Of a stretch of 64,000 nucleotides of DNA, positions 56,507-64,000 are shown piece after piece. The number at the start of each line of letters is the position of its first letter. Position 1 is the stretch's first letter. The translations under genes were made by a program, and so were the position numbers. Under the pieces are notes generated by a model. It had not been told where the DNA came from, did no database searches, and worked only from the letters and a program-made list of their open reading frames with translations. Source of the stretch: Lepidodermella squamata (lineage: Eukaryota; Gastrotricha); the NCBI GenBank assembly GCA_047495785.1, contig JBLDXI010000001.1, forward strand, positions 4,340,001-4,404,000, in the 5' to 3' direction.

Positions 56507-56936
56507 CAGAATAGATCCGGCGATTGTTATTGGTGTTCATTGTTGGGTTATAAAACTTCGCTGGTAGGACGGTACTGGTTGAACGGAATTAGACCCAATT
56601 TTGAGATTTAAAACAGATTTTCCAACTGCAGGCAGAATATTTCCGTCTGGGCCTGTTGCTCTAGCGGGGAAAATTTCGGCATTTGGGTAATAGGTCTGCT
56701 GAAACGTTGGAGTTCGATTGGTTCGAGTAATGGGGCTAGGGCTATTCACAAACACCGCTGCCACCAATTGTTAACCGTGGTCTTGAAGTCTTGGAATCAA
56801 AATCCGCTCTTAATTCGAGCAAATGCCCACACATAAGCCATATGTAGGCATAAAAAATCAAACAACTTAGCGTCACTAGCCAGTTATACTGTTTAAAGTT
56901 GCCAGCTCCGTCGTTGTATTACTACTAGCCTATAAG

Positions 56937-57103
56937 CTAAAATAACACGGAGAGGCCTTTATAATTGCACATATCACTACAGTATTCACAGGATGTGGTA
57001 ACTGTCCCAGGATATGCAGCAGCTGAGGTTTGGGTATTGCACGTTACTTCTTTTTTGATGCATGAGTGGTTGTAAATCATCGACCTGCGTTGATCGCTGA
57101 AAG
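56937..57103 (-). CDS. Terminal exon of a Cys-rich (LU/ET-like) secreted protein
   Basis: After an acceptor (TTCTAG, 57104-57109) the frame reads FSDQRRSMIYNHSCIKKEV, then VTCN, TTSCEYCSDMCNYKG and a stop at 56937-56939. The closing C-x2-C-x2-D-x-C-N pattern is typical of Ly-6/uPAR-like three-finger (LU) and nematode ET-type domains, in which C-C-x-x-D-x-C-N ends the fold. Upstream exons were not identified. The last ~66 bp are repeated at 56307-56371. Confidence 0.45.
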
Positions 57104-57566
57104 CTAGAAGCTATAGAAATATAAAAATAGAGGTGATAATAGCTTTATAATGGCAGATAAGGCTATTATCGATAAATATTAAGCAAAAAGTAACAGTTGT
57201 TGAAAGGAGTTTTCGTAGAAGTGGGCACCGAGAGGGATCGATCGCGCCCAGGATACAGCGGGCATCCAATGCGGCATAGTGACTTCATCTTTCATCAAAT
57301 GCAACGTGGAACGAGACCTACGCCGGGAGCTGTTGGTCAAGATGGATTCATGCAGTTACTAGGCCAATCGAATTCTGGCGCTCCTGCTTACCATCCAACA
57401 GTCAGTTCTGGCGCCTCGCTGCCTGATTTTCAAGTTCAACTAATTTATATCATAAGTTGATATTTGCATGAAAGAAACGCGAATAAAACTGAAGTTTTTC
57501 GAAATGACCGGACTCTTTTGACACAGTAAATTGTTCGGTTATAATCGCACCTGTTTCCTGGGTATG

Positions 57567-57730
57567 GCGACAAAACAGCAACTCCGCAGAACAGCGTATG
57601 CGACAAAACAGCAAATTTTTCAAACTTGCGCCAAAACAGCGTAAACTTACTGTGTAAAAGATGCATCGAGTATCTGCTGTTATGTCGCAAGTTGAACATT
57701 TTGCTGTTTTGTCGCGTTTGCTGTTTTGGG
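57567..57730. repeat. Foldback built from GCGACAAAACAGC units
   Basis: GCGACAAAACAGC occurs at 57567 and 57600 and as GCGCCAAAACAGC at about 57627. Inverted copies GCTGTT(A/T)TGTCGC lie at about 57675 and 57702, and a partial GCTGTTTTGG at about 57720. The SINE begins 8 bp further right, and a CTGCTGTTATG fragment resumes at 58131 beyond it, so the SINE appears to have inserted into this foldback. Confidence 0.7.
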
Positions 57731-57737
57731 TATATGC

Positions 57738-58134
57738 TTTTTTTTTTTTTATTTACGGCGGGGCCGTGGCCCCGGTTTTTCGGAGGCGCTTCTGATGGTG
57801 GGGCACTTCCTCCTAGACAGTTGCCAGCTGTCCCCCCATTGCTCGCCGCTGGTTTTTCACCGCAGCTCTCCCGTGTGCTACCTTTGAGGCGGGGGAAGTG
57901 ATGATGGGTCACTGCACACGTGTAACCTACGCCCGCCCCATCGCGAGCCTCAAGCAAGTGTTTCAACTTGTACTCGAGTACCGGAATTTTTTATTTTATC
58001 CAGCGACTTCGGTCGGCCGCTGTCGTGAGCACAAATTCTTGTGCAGACTCGGGCGTTGAACCCGTGCCTCACTAGAACCACACTAGCATACCCTATGCTA
58101 GTCGCCTAACCACTAGGCCACTGCTGTTATGATG
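57738..58134 (-). mobile_element. tRNA-derived SINE, ~397 bp, poly(A)-tailed
   Basis: Reading the minus strand, the head starts GCAGTGGCCTAGTGGTTAGG (box A, 58130-58113), has a strong anticodon-arm-like hairpin ACTAGCATA/TATGCTAGT, an extended variable-arm-like segment, and box B GGTTCAACGCC (58062-58052). A ~300 bp body follows, ending in a 13-base poly(A), seen as the T run at 57738-57750. The long variable region suggests derivation from a class II tRNA (Leu or Ser). No flanking target duplication was clear. Confidence 0.8.
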
Positions 58135-58940
58135 GTCTGCCGTTTCCTGCTTGCCAGTTTGCCAGTTTGCCAGATCAAAGCAGCTGCTTTGATCAGTTCA
58201 CTTCACCCTACAGATTGGGAAATTTGCAGGCAGCTATAGATTCATTGGATACGCAAATCCAGAAACACAATAAAATACTCTTTTAAGATTATTGAATCCA
58301 TTCCTCCGGACGGCACGCGGTCAATGTGGCCTAGTCATAAACGACTTGCCGACAGGATTGATGGTGTACCTGTGCGACGGGAATCCCGCTGATATCGCTG
58401 TTTTCACGCCGCAAACTTATATGACAACAATGCAGAAACAAAAATGCCGCGACTGATGGCGGTCTCATGAAATTGTAGGGAAAATAAGATGTTCTTGTTG
58501 ATATTGTTTCTCATTTTAATGTTATTCTTAATGTATTTCTTTTCCCCACGGCTGATAACCTCCATAACCTTTCGGATTTTGAGGAAGGCGAAGGCAAGGC
58601 AAAGCAGAAATTTAGTCACCCGCCACCACAGCCGAGAAGTCTTGTCATTCCTCTCGATTTTATTTTATTTAGTCATCGAAGTAATTTTGATCTTTCAGTT
58701 CGGCTAGGGTCCAACCTTACGCAGCTCAGTGCTTTCTTACCCAAACTCACGATTCTACATTTGGCAGCCGCTTTTCTCTAAATAAAAAGCCTGAATATTT
58801 TATGAACACGCATTTTTACAGAATTTCGGCGTCAGAATAAATTTTAGCGCATTATCAAACATGTCGCACTAATGAACTCGAGTTCTGAATGAGACGTAAA
58901 TTGTTTGCCAAGTGTTGACTTGCGTATTAGTGTTATATTG
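58135..58940. other. Intergenic, no supported gene
   Basis: Overlapping hydrophobic frames at 58404-58707 on both strands are unconvincing. Confidence 0.4.
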
Positions 58941-58943
58941 AAT

Positions 58944-59135
58944 TTATATACACTTGATACCAAGCTGAAGCCACGCATCTAACGTAAAAGTCATACCGTA
59001 ATGCCAGGTAAATTTAATGCTCGCTCTAAGCTGGCTAGTATTGACGTCATCACTGGATGCCGTCCAGTGTGAAGGTAACAACATTTTAAGTATCCAGCAC
59101 CTGTCCAACACCTCCTCTATTCGTAGTTCAGACAA
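58944..59135 (-). pseudogene. Unrecognised repeat-derived ORF
   Basis: The frame contains TASSDDVNTSQLRASIKFTW. The same DNA, diverged, lies at 62040-62115 (TASSDVNASQLRTSIK), and part of it at 33515-33560 and 51645-51700. It is a dispersed repeat of unknown family. Confidence 0.4.
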
Positions 59136-59351
59136 CTAGTGTTTCAGGATTTGTTGCTTAGATGCAGCTCTACATTCGCAATGTCCTATCGCCAAAGTTC
59201 AACAATTGGCCGCAGTTTCTAATTGCTTCTAGGCACATTATTGAAGGGTTTAAAATGGTCAAGAAATGTGGGTCGACTATGTGGTAGGGGAAATCCATTT
59301 CATTAAAAATCCCATCTCCGCGAACAACGAATATTTTAGTTGATGGATTGA

Positions 59352-59880
59352 TTAGTTTCCAGCCAGCTTGATAACAAATTTTTCAGCTCTGGAATTCAGT
59401 TTTCCTCTCAGTCTGGATGGGACTAAGGAAAATTTTACGGTCCCGTGCAGATAATGAGTTACTCCTTTTTCCTTGAAAAATGTAGCCCGCTTCTTGTTCA
59501 CAAATTCGCCACCTGAATCTCTTAGGATCGTGGCTATGGGCTTGTCGTGGAATCTCGTTGCCATTTACGCATGAAATTGCATGAGCTTCGGACTTTTCAC
59601 GGATTGGAAAGGTGAACAGGTAGCGCGAGTAGTCGTCAATGACTGTTAGCACATATTTCGAACCTCCAAGGGACGCTTGAACAGGGCCAACCACGTCGTT
59701 GTGAATCTTTTGAAGGATGCGGGTTGTGTTGATTCCGCCGATCTCAGGATGTGGCAGTCGACGAATTTTGCCGTACACGCATTCTTTAAAGAAATCGAGC
59801 TTTTCTGTTGGATTGATCTTGAAGTTCTTAGCCAGATTTTCACTCGACATCTCCTTCAGAGTTTGGCCAATTATTGCCAA
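59352..59880 (-). pseudogene. Ty1/copia integrase core fragment
   Basis: The minus strand reads LKEMSSENLAKNF, then CVYGKIRRLPHPE (end of the zinc-binding part), HNDVVGPV, then TVIDDYSRYLFTFPIREKSE (first catalytic Asp), and after a frameshift ATILRDSGGEFVNKKRATFF (second Asp and flanking). No reverse transcriptase follows downstream. Confidence 0.85.
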
Positions 59881-60219
59881 TCATTGCCACGTCCACGTTA
59901 GGCACTATAGGGCATTCCAGGTACTTTTGTATTTTCTTGCCAGATCTTGCTCAGGTGTCACAGTGCGTGCGGTTCGAGAAGTCTTAGCCTTGCAGTCGCT
60001 TCGCCTGTGTGACATTTACCTCGAAATGGACCAGAACTATTCCCGGCTACAAGTGCCAGTTCTGTCGGGGCGTTAACAGTGCTGCTGCTAAAGTTCCATT
60101 CTTCCACCACCAAAGCCTCTTGACATTGGCCAAACGCCAATTTGTCCTTGTGGCGTAGTATTGTTGCAACCGTTTGAAAACAAGGAGTTAGGCTTCTTAG
60201 TAGATAATCGATTTTCTAC

Positions 60220-60480
60220 TTTTCGTCAACAGCTGTAGCGTCGATTGCCATCAATTGCATGACCAGAACGCTTAGCCGTCGTACGATGTCTGGTAACTTC
60301 TCGTCGGCTTGCATTCGTAGCTCTGACAGCTGATGCTTTAGATTGGTCGCCCGAGAAGCTGACTTGGATTCGAAATGGTCCCAAAGCCAGTGGCGTGTTT
60401 AGCTTCAAGTTGGTTGCTTGAGAGATCTCCTTTAAGCTGGTTGCATTGCTGGTCAGAAACAGGCATTCGGTTGCCAGAGA
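60220..60480 (-). pseudogene. Ty1/copia gag fragment
   Basis: The minus strand reads WDHFESKSASRATNLKHQL, then SELRMQADEKLPDIVRRLSV, then LVMQLMAID. This is closely related to the gag fragment at 27306-27740 (shared ATNLKHQLSELRM), so the same copia family seeded both places. It lies about 340 bp upstream (minus-strand sense) of the integrase piece at 59880-59352. Confidence 0.75.
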
Positions 60481-60499
60481 TTGACTGATGATATTTTTC

Positions 60500-62400
60500 G
60501 CGGTTCGCAGTTCACGTAGTTATTTCCCTTGAGTGGTATATTTCCCATGAGAATAGTGCTATGGATGATGTACGTAAATAATCGGGTGCGATATTTTCCA
60601 ACGGAGGACTTCAACGGAGGACAATCAGTTGGAGAATTTAAGCGTGGGACCCCCAAACCATCAGATCTAGACAGTAGTGGAAATCAAGGGTCGGCAACTT
60701 GCTCCTTCTTTATGACGAATATTCCGCTGTACAGTCACCGTACATTCAGCTAAGAAGCTACTAAGCTGTTACATCATGAGCGAGGTGGAAATTTTTAGAC
60801 GTAAAAATAGAACTAGATTTGCGACTTCAAAATCTCGAAGTTCTGAGGTCGAACTCGAAGCAATAGAAATACGGCTAAGGAAAATTGGAATTATCGGTAT
60901 GAGACTTGCTGATTTTCTGACTGCCAATGATTCCAGGTATCTTCATTATTTGATACCCAGTATTTAATGTGAAATAACAGTCACTTGTTTTTCAGATTCG
61001 AGAATTCCTTCTCCTGCTTCAACCTGATTTCCATCTTTGATGAATGAAATTTGAATAAATTCCGATGTTCTATTTCTCATTGTGTTCTCAAGAGTTTTTT
61101 TGAACATGCAAGGATACCGATGTTTAAGAAAACACTGCGTATCTATATGGTTAAGTCTATGATTAAAAAATATCACACTATATCCTTGATTTGTCAATCC
61201 TGAGATGAATCTGCAGACAAGGGCGTAAAGACTTGGCATGCTCAGTTTTACTGAACTGGAGATCGGATAAAAAATTACCGTAAATTCCGAACAACCAACC
61301 CGGGCGGCACTACAAAGAACAACAAAGTGCCGACAAAGAGGTGCCGCCTGGGCTTGTATTTGGATATTTACGGTATTTCAGATTTTTAGATTTATATGGG
61401 ATCGTCGAAAATCTCGCAATCTCGAATAATCTCAGCGGCGTCTTCTGCTTGTTTGTTTCCCTCGTTTTGTTTCATCATTGCAATGTTTCCGAATTTTTAC
61501 GGATTATTTCCCGGCAACTGCCGAAATTCAGAAAAATATAAGTTCTCATATTGAAGTAAAACAATTCATCGGAATTCAGCATTAGCTGATCGGTTTGACC
61601 TATGACCTATGAATCATCGCCATTAAATCTGTCAGATGAGTCATCAACATTTTTGCGAAATTTCTGCTTTTTACTTTTGAAACTCATCCAAAATCGTTAA
61701 AATGTGCTTATGATCGCCATGAAAAGTTAGGCTAGATATTATATGGACGATCCGTCAAAAATTCGCAATCGACTTGCAAGTAACGTTTTGTTGTTTTTCT
61801 CGAGAAGGGGTTTTGAGGACTTCACACTTTTTCTGGCTTCCATGACGTAATATCAAGTCTGAATTGATCGCACTAATGTATTTCGAGAACTTCTGCATCT
61901 GAATGAATAAGACGACTGGAAGCAATGACCTTGAGTTCGTTAATTGTTGCAGTCGATGTTGACTCAAACATGGCTTTCGCATTTTGATACGACAGTCCGC
62001 CAAACTGAAGACACGCAACTTATGAAATTCTCGCTTTTACGGCAGGTAATTTTAATGCTCGTACGAAGCTGGCTAGCATTGACGTCACTGGATGCCGTCG
62101 AGAGTGAAGAGCTCAAATGAGTGGGTAAGCTGTAAACTTTTGTTATTGCCTGCCATAATGGCTCAATTCTTCAAAGCTAAGCTTGAGATATTGTTCAGCC
62201 TCAACGTCATTATTCCAAGTAGTTTCCTGCTCGATCTTCTCTCGAATGGGTGCTTCGAGGGTGATGACGAGGAATTTTCCGCCTCGAGAAGTACCTATAT
62301 TTGGCAACGAACGATCTAGCCATCTACAATGCCAAATAACGTTTATCGCTATTACACCGCAGTGAAAATGTCGACAGCGGCAAAGCCAACGTAAGTTATC
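60500..62400. other. Intergenic, mostly unrecognised; one repeat piece
   Basis: A 91-codon minus frame (61239-60964) has no firm motif; its first part shares a short diverged DNA stretch with about 32980-33070. The 62040-62115 repeat piece is described under 58944-59135. Confidence 0.35.
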
Positions 62401-62415
62401 ACATTTTTTGTTCAT

Positions 62416-63141
62416 GTGACTTGGACATCTCATTTGGCTCAAAAGGAGGCTTGGATTTCTCAATTTCCTCGCGGAGATCGTGGATGTGTTTACTTTCCAC
62501 CGAATCAAGCTGAATCCTTGTCTCGGCGTTTGGAGCGCATTAGTTGGCGCTGTTATTCTGCGAATAGCTCTTTCAAGTCACTTGTTGGAGTTCGCAGCGG
62601 CGGCTTGTCGAACATTGTTCTCCGTGAACACTACTCAATCGCGTTCATAAACGTGCCTTGTTTCGGGGTCGAAGACTCGATATGCATTCCGATTTGTTGC
62701 GACACCAAGGTGGCTCATCAACTTGGCTTTTTCCTTTGCTCGTTTGGGATCCTTAACAAACATAGGAAGCCGAACACCTTAATCATCCGCCCGAAAAAAC
62801 CCTCGATCGGCGTCCCGCTTGGCTGGTTACCGAAGTTCTTTCATTTACATGACCTAACCTTGCATGCCAAAGATCAGTCACGTGTAACAACGCTCTCGTA
62901 TATTAGGCGTTATAACATTGCAATTCAAGGTGTAAATTATATCTCGTCTTTGAGCCCTGGCAATTTCCTTGCCATGGTGCTTCAGGAAGCACTGATCTCC
63001 AGCGAACACCACTTTGTTTACGCGCTCTGTAGCTGCAGAAACAGAAAACAAGTTCACTGCTAATGCTGGGATCACCAACACTCCATGCAACGTGAAATTG
63101 GTACCAACTTGGTAATCAGCTTCACAACGCCTGATCCGCAA
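62416..63141 (-). pseudogene. Ty1/copia protease to post-integrase fragment with internal integrase deletion
   Basis: The minus strand (63141-62878) encodes TLHGVLVIPALAVNLFSVS and HGKEIARAQRRDIIYTLN, the segment after the protease. After a frameshift comes DLWHARLGHVNERT (start of the GAG_pre-integrase zinc-binding region), then, with the integrase core missing, NRNAYRVFDPETRHVYERD, a stop, and VVFTENNV, the region that normally follows integrase. The deleted core corresponds to what is preserved at 59352-59880. The 215-codon plus-strand frame here is only its antisense. Confidence 0.8.
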
Positions 63142-63570
63142 GCTGTCAGTACGTTACCATCACCCACCGTCGCGCTAAAATGCTGGTATTATGAACAATG
63201 TCGATCTAGTTCGTTATGTGTCTTGAGACGACAATGAAACTCTTTTCCTCTTCGGCGATTTCATTCGTGACGAATCGTCCGTCACTTCGGTACTGAGCGC
63301 GCTGAACGCAACCGTAACAACAATATTTGTTCTGCAATTGGGCTGTGTAGAAGTTAGATCGGAGAAGTTACTATTCGTGTGTTTTATTCATAAGAGGATA
63401 GCCTAGTTTAACTTGCTCTTGTGTTGTAAACAGAGTACGAGAGTACATACTACAAAAGCACTCGAGTTTAATGTCGTTATAATAGTTGGAGCCGTTCCAA
63501 TCTCGAACCAGTAGCCAACGCAATTGCCGTGATGGTTATATTCCAATTAGTTGTGTCGTCAGGCGCCCAA

Positions 63571-63597
63571 ACGTGGTCTTGCGTGGCAAGACCACGT
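63571..63597. repeat. Stem-loop with 12 bp arms
   Basis: ACGTGGTCTTGC - GTG - GCAAGACCACGT. It is not followed by a T run, so no terminator role is inferred. Confidence 0.6.
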
Positions 63598-63634
63598 CCT
63601 TGAACAGTCCTATCATTGCATGAAATATTTTATA

Positions 63635-63850
63635 TCAATCTTCCGATAAAATTTGGCTGGCTGCGTCGACCAACTCTAACGTCACGTCGTGATCATGCTG
63701 CCAAGTCGTCGCCCCTGGGCACGCATTTTGCTTATGCCCCAGGCGCCAGCACTTGCAGCATCCGGTTCCCCGGCGCTTCGCGCCCTTCACGGCGCCGCGA
63801 GGCTTTCTTTTTCGCCCGCGGGCCGCCGTTGCGCTAAGAAGGAGGCACAA
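63635..63850 (-). pseudogene. Ty1/copia gag zinc-knuckle fragment
   Basis: The minus strand encodes a basic segment and CCKCWRLGHKQNACPG, a CCHC zinc knuckle (C-x2-C-x4-H-x4-C), then an acidic tail to the stop. It lies about 500 bp upstream (minus-strand sense) of the protease-region fragment ending at 63141, so the two probably come from one element. The gene may extend beyond the window edge. Confidence 0.7.
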
Positions 63851-64000
63851 CGGTGTAGGTTTTGTGAATTCAGTGTGAATTCAGGCCATTGCTTCTTCAT
63901 ACGTGTTTGGTTCAGTATCCTGAAAAATAGCTGCTAAAGCAAGATTAGCTACTCCACTTTCATGTTCAGGAAATGCTTCTGCTAGAGGTGCAAGGAATAC

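Noticed and set aside
57445-57966. 173-codon minus-strand ORF
   Set aside because: It spans the SINE body and the GCGACAAAACAGC foldback; no protein motif.
62416-63063. 215-codon plus-strand ORF
   Set aside because: It is the antisense of a recognisable copia gag-pol fragment on the minus strand (post-protease, GAG_pre-integrase, post-integrase).
1-64000. CRISPR arrays, bacterial operons, Shine-Dalgarno sites or rho-independent terminators
   Set aside because: None seen; introns, a tRNA-derived SINE and retroelements show a eukaryotic genome. The hairpin at 63571-63597 lacks a T run.

Overview
The window looks like nuclear DNA of an invertebrate metazoan with short introns. Introns that I could place by reading frame and GT/AG borders are about 40-240 bp. 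The tRNA genes have animal-type eukaryotic features, and the protein genes are animal-type families: class C GPCRs of the GABA-B type, an IRG-like GTPase and a SABATH-type methyltransferase. I cannot fix the phylum from sequence alone. Nothing looks bacterial, and there is no CRISPR array.

Layout. 1-0.5 kb: C-terminal part of a MULE-type transposase. 1.4-10 kb: decayed or unrecognised short ORFs and diverged repeats. 11.4-13.1 kb: a two-gene DNA transposon unit, with an intron-containing DDE transposase convergent with an intron-containing Myb-like gene. 14.8-17.3 kb: decayed Ty3/gypsy RNase H and Ty1/copia gag-pol, plus a small TIR element. 18.6-19.7 kb: IRG-like GTPase. 21.1-22.2 kb: SABATH methyltransferase. 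22.8-25.7 kb: complete five-exon GABA-B-like receptor (A). 26-33.6 kb: mosaic of retroelement fragments. 35.6-38.7 kb: second complete five-exon receptor (B). 40.83-51.73 kb: a second copy, in the same orientation, of the 24.01-33.60 kb block; it begins inside the receptor gene, so this third receptor (A') has lost its membrane domain. 52-64 kb: MITEs, a tRNA-derived SINE, small cysteine-rich secreted-protein exons, and copia fragments.

The two copies of the duplicated block give empty and filled insertion sites. They define two elements exactly. One is a 1,393 bp element with about 110 bp terminal inverted repeats and an AAA target duplication, inserted in intron 1 of A' (the intron grows from 60 to 1,456 bp, exactly 60+1393+3). 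It carries four intact-looking tRNA genes (Phe, Pro, Glu, Lys) and about five decayed tRNA-like sequences. The other is a 328 bp CACTA-ended foldback element with perfect 100 bp arms and a GA target duplication. The tRNA-carrying TIR element is the strongest candidate for an undescribed system here.

Receptors A and B share all four intron positions and phases and the ectodomain-plus-seven-helix layout, so they form a local receptor family. The other host genes (GTPase, methyltransferase) have no obvious functional link to them. Most of the remaining sequence is transposon-derived and broken.
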